Part shown: positions 17,068 through 23,763 of the stretch, piece after piece
Layout: each line of letters starts with the position of its first letter
How positions within the stretch are numbered: the stretch's first letter is position 1
Assembly: GCF_049445995.1 (NCBI RefSeq)
Contig: NZ_JBMSDZ010000018.1
Coordinates: 1-64,000, forward strand
Direction of reading: 5' to 3'
DNA length: 64,000 bases
Source: Dyella_A sp049445995
GTDB lineage: Bacteria > Pseudomonadota > Gammaproteobacteria > Xanthomonadales > Rhodanobacteraceae
Program-made: the position numbers and the translations under genes
The notes under the pieces: model-generated
What the model was told of the DNA's origin: nothing
Database searches by the model: none
Seen by the model: only the letters and a program-made list of their open reading frames with translations

Positions 17068-19493
17068 TGAATGACGATCCGAACCAGCTCACCCTTGCCG
17101 ACTTGATGCTGGGTCGCCGCCGCGGAGATCCGCTGCCGACCCCGGCCCCGACCGCGCCGCGACCGGCCGCCGGGCTTCCACCGCCCCCGCCGCCTGGGTA
17201 TGTGCTGCAGCAGGTTGCCGAGGCTGCTCCGCGCGCGGCGTCTGAGCCGCCACCGCCGCCGCCCGGTTACGTGATGGAGCCGTCCCAGCGCCTGCCCGAC
17301 GTGAACGTGTCTCCCGAGGCTGAGCCCAGCCTCATGGACCAGCTCAAGCGCAGCAGCGTGGGAGCGCTGCGCAGCTTCGCGCACGGCGTGGCAAGCATCC
17401 CCGGCATGATCAATGACCCGATCGTGCATTCGCTGAACTGGGCGGAGGAAAAGGCCGGCGTCGACCCGAGGTATCGGTTCGGTACGGCCAGCCAGGCTGC
17501 CGACTACCTGATGAACAAGGCCGGCGTGCCCGAGTACACCCCGCAGAACGCGACCGAGCGCGTCGTGAACAACATCGAGGAGGGCTTGGGCTCGGCCGTG
17601 GGTACCATGGGCACCGGCGCGCTGATGAAGGGCGCTTCCAACGGCGTGGCATCCAGCATCGGTGACATGCTCACGCAGAACGCCGGCGGTCAGATCGCCA
17701 GTTCAGCAACCGGCGCCGGCGCGGCCGGTGTTGCCCGCGAGAATGGCGCCGGAACTTCCGGGCAGATCGCGGCAGGGCTGGTCGGCGGCGTGGTTCCCGC
17801 AGCGCTATCCGCCGGTGCACAGGGTGCCGTGCGTGCAGCGATCCGTGGTGGCGAAGCTGGCCGGCAGACCGTCGAGAACAACGTCAAGGCATTCAAGGTA
17901 GCCGGAACAACGCCTACCGTCGGCCAGGCCACGCAGAGCCGCGTGCTTCAGAACGCCGAGAGCTTGCTGGCCAAGGCTCCGGGAAGCTCTGGCGTGGTCC
18001 AGCAGTCGGCCGAGCGCCAAGCTGACCAGGCATCGCAGGGTATCGATGCGCTCGCCGACCAGCTGTCCAAGGTGCGCGACCCGGCCGGGGCTGGCCGGAC
18101 GATCGATCGCGGCATTTCGGGTGCCGGCGGATTCATCGACCGGTTCCGGCAGGAGTCGGGTGCGCTGTACGACAAGCTCGACAACTACATCCCGGCCGAC
18201 AAGCGCATCGACGTCTCGAACACGATGGAGCTGCTTCCCGAGCTGAACCCGACGATCCCCGGCGCACCGGCCACGTCGAAGCTGTTCCAGAACGCACGCA
18301 TCCGCGGCATCGAGGAAGGCCTCAAGGCAGACACCGGAGGCCCAGAGGCCGCGCTCACGCGACCGGAAGTCAAGGCGAAGGCCGACGAGCTGGCGCAGGT
18401 GCTGGGCGACAACAACGCGGCGATCGAGTCGGCCAATGCCGCCGGGAAGCAGGCTGTGGACGATGCCAACTTGCTGCGCGACGGCACGCAGAAGCAGACC
18501 TTCAACCCCGACCGACCGCTGAGCCAGGACGAGATCCAGGCGAACATCCGGCAGCTCGCCAGCACCATGGTGGACGGAAAGCTGCCCTATGAAGCGCTGA
18601 AAAAGCTACGCACGCTGGTCGGCAACGAGATGAACAACAACTCGCTGGTGTCCGACGTGCCACGCAGCAAGTGGACCGCGCTGTATGGCGCGCTGTCGCG
18701 TGACCTGCAGAACGCTGCCAAGGAGGCCGGCCCCAAGGCACAGCAGGCATGGAACCGAGCGAACGCATACTACCGGGCCGGATCGAGCCGCATCGACTCG
18801 ATCGCCAGCGTGGTGGACAAGTCGGGCGGCCCCGAGGCGATCTTCAATGCGGCGACGAGCGGGACGCGCGATGGAGCGACGACCCTGCGCGCGGTGATGC
18901 AGTCGCTGAAGCCCGACGAGCAGAAGGTGCTGGCCAGCGTGATGGTGCGCCGGCTCGGACGCGCCACACCCGGTGCCCAGAATGCCGCGGGAGACGCGTT
19001 CAGCATGTCCAGCTACCTGACGAACTGGAACCGCCTCAGCCCGGAGGCGAAAAAGGCGCTGTTCGGCCGCTTCGGGCCCAAGTTCTCTCAGGACATGGAC
19101 CACCTCGCCACGATGGCCGAAAACGTGCGAAGCGGAAGCAAGGTGTTTGCGAACCCCAGCGGCACGGCGGCGACGGCTGCCAACATCGCCGCCTGGACGT
19201 CCATGATCGGCTCGCTGGCTTCAGGTCAGCTGCATACTGCCGGCACGATCGCTGCGGGCGTCGGCAGCGCCAACCTGGTCGCCCGGGTGATGACGAACCC
19301 GAGATTCGTCGGGTGGCTGGCGAAGCAGACGCGTCTCGGTATTCCGCCCCAGGCGGCCAACCTGGCCAACCTGCGCAACATGGCTCAGGAGCATGACGAT
19401 CCCGACCTGAAGGCGATGGCGGATCTAGTGCAGAACGCTCAGCAGGAAGAAGCGCAGGGCGCTGTGCAGACCGAAGGCCAGCAGGAGAATTGA
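17067..19493 (+). CDS. Large DNA ejection / internal virion protein (808 aa)
   Basis: The largest virion protein of the window. The N-terminal region carries two Pro-rich repeats of the form PPPPPPGYV (about residues 37-48 and 60-71). Then come an amphipathic helix (MDQLKRSSVGALRSFAHGVA) and a long Gly/Ala-rich stretch (about 165-285) with several weakly hydrophobic segments, then charged helices to the end. These are features of the biggest ejected protein of podoviruses, which spans the periplasm or inner membrane during infection. There is no lytic transglycosylase motif that I can see. The last 69 nt are overlapped by an opposite-strand gene. Confidence 0.7.
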   Translation: MNDDPNQLTLADLMLGRRRGDPLPTPAPTAPRPAAGLPPPPPPGYVLQQVAEAAPRAASEPPPPPPGYVMEPSQRLPDVNVSPEAEPSLMDQLKRSSVGALRSFAHGVASIPGMINDPIVHSLNWAEEKAGVDPRYRFGTASQAADYLMNKAGVPEYTPQNATERVVNNIEEGLGSAVGTMGTGALMKGASNGVASSIGDMLTQNAGGQIASSATGAGAAGVARENGAGTSGQIAAGLVGGVVPAALSAGAQGAVRAAIRGGEAGRQTVENNVKAFKVAGTTPTVGQATQSRVLQNAESLLAKAPGSSGVVQQSAERQADQASQGIDALADQLSKVRDPAGAGRTIDRGISGAGGFIDRFRQESGALYDKLDNYIPADKRIDVSNTMELLPELNPTIPGAPATSKLFQNARIRGIEEGLKADTGGPEAALTRPEVKAKADELAQVLGDNNAAIESANAAGKQAVDDANLLRDGTQKQTFNPDRPLSQDEIQANIRQLASTMVDGKLPYEALKKLRTLVGNEMNNNSLVSDVPRSKWTALYGALSRDLQNAAKEAGPKAQQAWNRANAYYRAGSSRIDSIASVVDKSGGPEAIFNAATSGTRDGATTLRAVMQSLKPDEQKVLASVMVRRLGRATPGAQNAAGDAFSMSSYLTNWNRLSPEAKKALFGRFGPKFSQDMDHLATMAENVRSGSKVFANPSGTAATAANIAAWTSMIGSLASGQLHTAGTIAAGVGSANLVARVMTNPRFVGWLAKQTRLGIPPQAANLANLRNMAQEHDDPDLKAMADLVQNAQQEEAQGAVQTEGQQEN

Positions 19494-19667
19494 GGCCGGG
19501 ATGCCGATTAGGAGGAACGCACCGGCGAAGGTGAACTTGAGGTTGTCCCAGCCGGTGAAATGGAGGCTGTCCTCGCCCTTGCCCGGCAGATCGAGCCGAA
19601 CACGCTCGGACCTGTCGAAGTCAGGATCGATGCCGAAGGCTTGACCGGTGGGCTCGGTGTTGTCCAT
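19425..19667 (-). CDS. Opposite-strand small membrane protein, moron candidate (80 aa)
   Basis: The only reverse-strand gene among the late genes. The product has an acidic soluble N-terminus (about 44 residues, DNTEPTGQAFGIDPDFDRSE) and one or two C-terminal hydrophobic segments (FTFAGAFLLIGIPASILLLAF and a Leu/Phe-rich end). The region 19494-19749 has no rightward gene, which supports the reverse reading. Reverse-strand genes inserted among late genes are often expressed in the lysogen; small inner-membrane ones frequently act in superinfection exclusion. Function here is not shown by sequence. Confidence 0.6.
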   Translation of the reverse strand: MDNTEPTGQAFGIDPDFDRSERVRLDLPGKGEDSLHFTGWDNLKFTFAGAFLLIGIPASILLLAFGLHSALRFFLLSVLH

Positions 19668-19749
19668 GCCGCGAAGCCTACCACCAGCGCGGGCGCTCCG
19701 GGTAATGGCGATCCCTTGACCCTCTCGGCGCGTGCCCTACAAGGTCGGC

Positions 19750-20352
19750 ATGACGCGCCTCGCCAAAATCCCGCTGTACGGCAACGTCGCCAAGGCGGTG
19801 ACCGTCAATCTGGACGCCACGGAAGGCGCCCAGATAGGCAATAACCTGCTGATGCCCGACGGCACGCTGGCCACCACGGCGAAGCTGCAGGCGCTGTTCG
19901 GAGCTGGCATCAGCGGCTCGGGGCCTGACACCACGGATGCGCTGGACGAGGGGCAGTTCAACCTCTACTTCACCAACCGGCGCGCACAGGACGCGGTGGG
20001 CGGCATTCTGGCTGACTCGACTAACGTCTCGCTGACCTATGTCGGCGGAACGTCGATCACCGCCGACCTGACCGATCTGGCCGACACCGGCGCCGGCGCG
20101 CTGCTTGCGATCACTCGCGATGCCAAGGGCCGCGTGACGGGGACCAAGGCAGCGACGATCACCGGCACAGCCGGACAGATTGATATTGCAGATGGCGATG
20201 CCGCTGCTGGCCTGCCCACCATTTCACTTGCATCCGCCGTGCTCTCCCAGCTTTCGGCATTGGCTCAATTTCAGTCTGACCTACTGACAAGCAGTAATGG
20301 GAGTCCGCTTGTCACGAGTGGCGGCGACTTCATCACCACGAGCGCAGCGTAA
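19750..20352 (+). CDS. Tail fibre / spike N-terminal (virion-proximal) protein
   Basis: About 200 residues, beta-rich with Thr/Ala/Asp/Gly repeats. It contains LDEGQFNLYFTNRRAQDAVGG and SVSLTYVGGTSITADL-like segments that are characteristic of phage tail fibre stalks. ATG 19750 is preferred to GTG 19732 because AAGG lies 5 nt before it. The next gene starts in the overlap at 20352 (TAATG), so the pair probably forms one fibre, the first part attaching to the virion and the second reaching the receptor. Confidence 0.7.
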   Translation: MTRLAKIPLYGNVAKAVTVNLDATEGAQIGNNLLMPDGTLATTAKLQALFGAGISGSGPDTTDALDEGQFNLYFTNRRAQDAVGGILADSTNVSLTYVGGTSITADLTDLADTGAGALLAITRDAKGRVTGTKAATITGTAGQIDIADGDAAAGLPTISLASAVLSQLSALAQFQSDLLTSSNGSPLVTSGGDFITTSAA

Positions 20353-21104
20353 TGCCAAATCTAAACAATCTCACGACGCAAGACCTTCAGTGGGGAACGG
20401 CCAACTGGTCGGGCCAAGGGTACATTGATGGCCTCAAAATGGTTTGGAACAGCGCTACGTCTATCAGTGTGACAAGCGGTGCGGCTTATATCCCGTCGCT
20501 TAGCAAATGCTTGCCTAGCACGTCTACGCTTACGCTTAGCGGATTGGTGTTGACAGCAAGCACGTTTTACCACGTCTACCTTTACAACAACGCGGGCGTT
20601 GCGGCGATCGAGTGCGTGACGACTGCACCAGCGTCGCCGTATTACGGAACGGCGCGCACAAAGACGGGTGATACATCACGTCGGTATATCGGCAGCGTGC
20701 TGACAGATGCGAGCGCAAATATCTATAACTTTCTGCAAAATAACAACTTAATTTTTTATAGGGTTGCAAACGGCGTAGCCCCGTTTCGTATCGTATCGGG
20801 CGCAAATAACTCGACGGCGGCAACCGCCAATGCATCTTCGATTGTCCCGAGCACGTCGAGGATTGCGATACTGCAATTGTACAATTTTGATAATACGAAC
20901 GGGTCCAACATGGCTACTGGCACGTCGGACTCTCCGGGAACTGCAATCGGAAATAGCGGGATTTATCTTGTCCGCGCGCAGGCCACAGCATCCGTAAATC
21001 ATCCACTTGATTCATCCCAAGCCATGACGTACGCATTTTCTGCGCCACCGCTCGGCACAGATGGCATGTTTATTGACGTTTTCGGCTACGAGTACGAGCG
21101 ATGA
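20352..21104 (+). CDS. Tail fibre tip / receptor-binding protein
   Basis: A 250-residue beta-rich protein with many Asn, Ser, Thr and Tyr residues and no motif of an enzyme. Opening WGTANWSGQGYIDGLKMVWN and ending IDVFGYEYER suggest a compact receptor-binding head. Base composition is visibly more AT-rich than all neighbouring genes (for example the A/T run near 20745-20762), a usual mark of recently exchanged host-range modules. The tail-fibre chaperone follows with a 4-nt overlap. Confidence 0.72.
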   Translation: MPNLNNLTTQDLQWGTANWSGQGYIDGLKMVWNSATSISVTSGAAYIPSLSKCLPSTSTLTLSGLVLTASTFYHVYLYNNAGVAAIECVTTAPASPYYGTARTKTGDTSRRYIGSVLTDASANIYNFLQNNNLIFYRVANGVAPFRIVSGANNSTAATANASSIVPSTSRIAILQLYNFDNTNGSNMATGTSDSPGTAIGNSGIYLVRAQATASVNHPLDSSQAMTYAFSAPPLGTDGMFIDVFGYEYER

Positions 21105-21400
21105 CTGTGTACGCAATTACTCAAACAGGCTGGCGTGCCATTGCGAGCGCCGATGATCTTCAGGCAGGCGAAACCGCATCGGAGAAGATTCCGCAATCGG
21201 TCATGGATGCCATCGCAAAGGCCGAGCAACGCAGCACACGCGATGCGCTCATTTCCGCGTGCGACTGGACGCAGATACCCGACTCGCCATTAACCGCCGA
21301 TCAGCGCACCGCCTGGGTCGCTTATCGCCAAGCGCTGCGCGACGTTCCATCGCAGGCGGGTTTCCCGGAAACGATCGACTGGCCGATCAAGCCGGCATGA
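21101..21400 (+). CDS. Tail fibre assembly chaperone (99 aa)
   Basis: The C-terminal half has RDALISACDWTQIPDSPLT and the ending AWVAYRQALRDVPSQAGFP, the signature of the phage tail assembly chaperone family found after tail fibre genes in many phages of Pseudomonas, Xanthomonas and enterics. The N-terminal part is specific to each fibre. It probably assists folding or attachment of the product of the preceding gene, with which it overlaps by 4 nt. Confidence 0.85.
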   Translation: MTVYAITQTGWRAIASADDLQAGETASEKIPQSVMDAIAKAEQRSTRDALISACDWTQIPDSPLTADQRTAWVAYRQALRDVPSQAGFPETIDWPIKPA

Positions 21401-21461
21401 ACTTTCTTCTATTCATGGCGTGCGGATTCGATGCCCGCCTTTCTATGTTGGAGGCAGGCAA

Positions 21462-21674
21462 GTGAGCGATCAAACCGAAATCGACCTGAAGCATGAAGTG
21501 CGCGACCTAACGGGAAAGGTCGAAAAGCTTACACAGCAAGTGAGCGGCCTTGTTGAAGCATGGAACACGGCCAATGGCGTGCTCAAGTTCGTGAAGTTCC
21601 TCGGCGGCATAGCGACTGCTGGTGCGGCTATATGGGCCTTAGTGAAATTAGCAATGCAGGATAAATTACGATGA
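21462..21674 (+). CDS. XhlA-like accessory lysis protein (70 aa)
   Basis: A heptad-like N-terminal coiled coil (KHEVRDLTGKVEKLTQQVSG) followed by a single C-terminal membrane segment (FVKFLGGIATAGAAIWALVK), the layout of XhlA/haemolysin-type proteins that help holin-endolysin lysis. GTG 21462 is chosen: GGAGG ends 7 nt upstream and it overlaps the preceding reading; the frame from 21420 would begin in the spacer. It overlaps the holin start by 4 nt. Confidence 0.7.
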   Translation: MSDQTEIDLKHEVRDLTGKVEKLTQQVSGLVEAWNTANGVLKFVKFLGGIATAGAAIWALVKLAMQDKLR

Positions 21675-21916
21675 AGCTTATCGACGACTGGAAACAAGCG
21701 CACAAGTTCGGCTCAGTGCAGATTGCTGGCTCCGGCGCATTGCTTGGCTACCTTGCGGCAGGCTTGATCGCGTCCGGTGCTGCTGCGCAGTGGGTCGGGC
21801 TCATTCCGATGTGGGCCGTTTTCGGCCTCGGCGCATTCATCTGCACGCTGGTTGTGCTGGCTCGCATCCTTCAGCGCAGCCCCAAGCATGACGAAACGGA
21901 CGAGGCTGGGGCATGA
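21671..21916 (+). CDS. Putative holin (81 aa, two membrane segments)
   Basis: Two hydrophobic segments, about residues 18-37 (QIAGSGALLGYLAAGLIASG) and 44-64 (MWAVFGLGAFICTLVVLARI), with a charged C-terminus (RSPKHDETDEAGA). Size, two-TM topology and position between the XhlA-like gene and the endolysin support a class II holin or pinholin. The endolysin is of the SAR type, which typically works with a pinholin. Confidence 0.75.
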   Translation: MKLIDDWKQAHKFGSVQIAGSGALLGYLAAGLIASGAAAQWVGLIPMWAVFGLGAFICTLVVLARILQRSPKHDETDEAGA

Positions 21917-22413
21917 AGCGCTGGCAGAAGCTGGCCATGTCCGGCGCTGGGGCGGCTGCGATTGCGGTCGGCATGTCCATGGACTGGGAAGGCACCGTGC
22001 ACCGCGCCTACTACGACCGGCTCGGGCAGGTGTGGACCATCTGCACCGGCCACACTCGCGGCGTTAAGCCCGGCGATACCGCCACCGACGCCCAGTGCAC
22101 CGCCTATCTGCAGCAGGACCAGGCCGAGGCGCGCGCAGCCGTCGATCGCTGCATCCATGCCACGCTCACAGATGGGCAGCGCGCCGCGTTCACCGATGCC
22201 TCCTTCAACCTCGGCCCGGCTGTGGTGTGCGGATCCACCCTGCAGCGCAAGGCCAACGCCGGCGACGTGATCGGCGCCTGCCTGCAGCTCACCGATGCCA
22301 TGGACAGGCGCGGAAACGTCGTGGGATGGACATCGCCCGGGTCGTCGGCTGAGCAAGGCCTGCGAAACCGCCGAACCGATGAACGCAACCTCTGCCTGGG
22401 GTACCTGAAATGA
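21913..22413 (+). CDS. SAR endolysin, GH24 lysozyme
   Basis: A 166-residue lysozyme that cleaves peptidoglycan. The catalytic set lies at Glu26 (DWEGTVHRAYYD), Asp35 and Thr42 (VWTICTGHT), with one residue more between Asp and Thr than in T4 lysozyme. The N-terminal 22 residues (LAMSGAGAAAIAVGMSM) are weakly hydrophobic and Gly/Ala-rich, with no signal-peptidase site: a signal-arrest-release domain, so the enzyme sits inactive in the membrane until it is released. It starts in the 4-nt overlap with the holin and ends in the overlap with Rz. Confidence 0.88.
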   Translation: MKRWQKLAMSGAGAAAIAVGMSMDWEGTVHRAYYDRLGQVWTICTGHTRGVKPGDTATDAQCTAYLQQDQAEARAAVDRCIHATLTDGQRAAFTDASFNLGPAVVCGSTLQRKANAGDVIGACLQLTDAMDRRGNVVGWTSPGSSAEQGLRNRRTDERNLCLGYLK

Positions 22414-22919
22414 ACCTCGAGACCAAGCTGATCGCCTTTCTCGTGCTGCTCGCCGCCTTTCTTGCTGGCGTCTTGGCATTCGGCGCTCACGAGCGCGCCA
22501 TCGGCGCCGCCGGCGTGCAGTCCAAGTGGGACGCCGCTGTCGCCAGCGCGAAAGTCACCAGCGCCAAGCAGACGCTGGAATGGACCCAGCAGTTCAGCAC
22601 CATCGCCACCCACTACCAGGAGCAGAGCCATGCGCAAGTACCTTCGATTGCTGACACCGTGGCTGCTGACGTGCGCGGCGGCTCTATCCGGCTGCGCGAC
22701 GAGCCGACCCAAGCCTGCCCCGGGCGTGTGCCCGACGCTTCCGCCGGTGCCCGAGCTGCTGATGCAGCCGCCACCGCCGCCCTTGCACAGCGCGTCGCAG
22801 ATTCGATCGCTGCTGTTCGAGTCGGTGATGCCGCTGACGCCCGAGAGCAGCAGCTCAGGGAGCAGGTGATCGCGCTGCAGGCTGCGCTACGTGCCGAGCG
22901 GTCACCTTCGGGAATGTGA
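22410..22919 (+). CDS. Rz: Rz-like inner-membrane spanin subunit
   Basis: One N-terminal membrane segment (IAFLVLLAAFLAGVLAF, residues 8-24) followed by an Ala/Gln-rich helical periplasmic domain with a C-terminal coiled coil (EQQLREQVIALQAALRAER). With the outer-membrane lipoprotein encoded inside it, it fuses inner and outer membranes at the end of lysis. It is the last gene of the prophage in the window. Confidence 0.85.
   Translation: MNLETKLIAFLVLLAAFLAGVLAFGAHERAIGAAGVQSKWDAAVASAKVTSAKQTLEWTQQFSTIATHYQEQSHAQVPSIADTVAADVRGGSIRLRDEPTQACPGRVPDASAGARAADAAATAALAQRVADSIAAVRVGDAADAREQQLREQVIALQAALRAERSPSGM
22630..22869 (+). CDS. Rz1: Rz1 outer-membrane spanin lipoprotein, embedded in Rz
   Basis: A 79-residue protein read in the second frame wholly inside Rz. 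It has a signal peptide ending in the lipobox LSGC (Cys22 lipidated; the mature part is about 58 residues) and a Pro-rich mature region (PTLPPVPELLMQPPPPPL), typical of Rz1. AGGAG lies 8 nt before ATG 22630. An upstream extension of the frame to 22462 is only shadow of Rz. Complete nesting of Rz1 in Rz is the lambda arrangement. Confidence 0.9.
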   Translation: MRKYLRLLTPWLLTCAAALSGCATSRPKPAPGVCPTLPPVPELLMQPPPPPLHSASQIRSLLFESVMPLTPESSSSGSR

Positions 22920-22934
22920 GTAAGGATGGGAGTA

Positions 22935-22954
22935 ACCCGGCGAGCTGGCCGGGT
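22935..22954 (+). terminator. Hairpin after the lysis genes (7-bp stem, no T-tract)
   Basis: ACCCGGC-GAGCTG-GCCGGGT lies 15 nt after the Rz stop and may end or stabilise the late transcript at the right prophage end. The stretch 22955-23055 up to the convergent DUF1415 gene shows no ORF; the attachment site should be here or in the 3' end of DUF1415, but it cannot be recognised without the left end. Confidence 0.45.
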
Positions 22955-23055
22955 GGGCGCAGCCGTGCAATGCGGCCTGCGCGCTCCCGATAGATCCCCG
23001 CCCCGGGCATTCTCAACGCGCGCAGCGGGCGTTTGCCCCGGTCGCAACCCGTCGT

Positions 23056-23661
23056 TCACGACTGCTCTTGCGCTGCCTCCGGGGCGCCGGTGCCCAGCGC
23101 CTTCCATCCGTCCGGGCCGAGCTTGCGCAGCGTGTCGATGTTGCGGCGATAGATCTCGTCCGGGTCGCTCATCGCCTCGGCGGCCCGCTCCACGCTGGCT
23201 TCGCGCAGCAGGTGCAGGGTCGGGAAGGGCGAGCGGTTGGTCGCGTTTTCCACGTCGTCCGGCGTGGTGTCGGCGAACTGGTAATGCGGGTGGAAGCTGG
23301 CTACCTGCAGCACGCCGTCGAGCTTGAGCGTTTCCACCGCGGCATCGGCCACGTCGAGGAAGTCGTTGTAGTCGAGAAAGTCACCCAGCACGTGCGGGTG
23401 GATCAGCAGCGTGGTCTCGCACTCGGCGGCATCGGCCGCGGCCAGGCTCTGCAGCTCGCCGCAAAGGTCGTCGAGCAGCGCATCGGTGTCGCGCGCGTGA
23501 CTGACCGCGTAGCGGATGCGGCCCTGGATGAACGGCGCCCGCGCGAACGGGCACAGGTTGAGCCCGACCACCGCGCGCGCCACCCAGCGACGGGTCGCCT
23601 CGACGTAGGGGGCATCCTCCAGCGTCAGGCCGGCGGTGATGAGGGAAGGCACGCCGGACAT
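23056..23661 (-). CDS. DUF1415 family protein (201 aa)
   Basis: Function unknown. It carries the family hallmarks: EATRRWVARAVVGLNLCPFA near the N-terminus, then a central ASFHPHYQFADT with DDVENATNRSPFPTLHLLRE and a C-terminal IYRRNIDTLRKLGPDGW. Length is normal. It is the first host gene next to the prophage and reads towards it, so the integration point lies at or just past its 3' end; the coding sequence looks intact. Confidence 0.88.
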   Translation of the reverse strand: MSGVPSLITAGLTLEDAPYVEATRRWVARAVVGLNLCPFARAPFIQGRIRYAVSHARDTDALLDDLCGELQSLAAADAAECETTLLIHPHVLGDFLDYNDFLDVADAAVETLKLDGVLQVASFHPHYQFADTTPDDVENATNRSPFPTLHLLREASVERAAEAMSDPDEIYRRNIDTLRKLGPDGWKALGTGAPEAAQEQS

Positions 23662-23763
23662 GGCAGGTTCCTCGCAGCGGGGCGGCGACTATAAGCTGCC
23701 GCTTGGAACCCGTGCGGGTGCTGGCGCTTGCATGTGCTCGCGCCCGCCTCAACCATCCCCTGC

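Larger units (their letters stand above)
1..22960 (+). mobile_element. Prophage, right-hand (late) region of a podovirus-like phage
   Basis: A continuous rightward block of packaging, head, neck/tail, DNA-ejection, tail-fibre and lysis genes is followed immediately by ordinary host genes on both strands. The neck and gp10-like proteins, the several Ala/Gln-rich ejection proteins and the absence of a tape-measure protein or tail sheath point to a short-tailed (podovirus) virion. The left part (integrase, repressor, replication) lies before the window, so neither attL nor completeness can be judged. The right end must lie between the Rz stop at 22919 and the DUF1415 stop at 23056; no tRNA is visible there. 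All late genes look intact, so the late region may still be functional. Confidence 0.93.

Noticed and set aside
19716..19743. TTGACC/TACAAG as a promoter for the tail fibre genes
   Set aside because: Transcription would start at about the ATG 19750, past the AAGG ribosome binding site that decides this start; spacing and -10 match are also weak.
21397..21465. 22-codon ORF between the tail chaperone and the XhlA-like gene
   Set aside because: It overlaps the previous stop and the next GTG, but has no recognisable content; it is probably only the spacer that carries the next ribosome binding site.
23068..23694. Forward 208-codon frame over DUF1415
   Set aside because: Antisense shadow; the reverse frame matches the whole DUF1415 family pattern.
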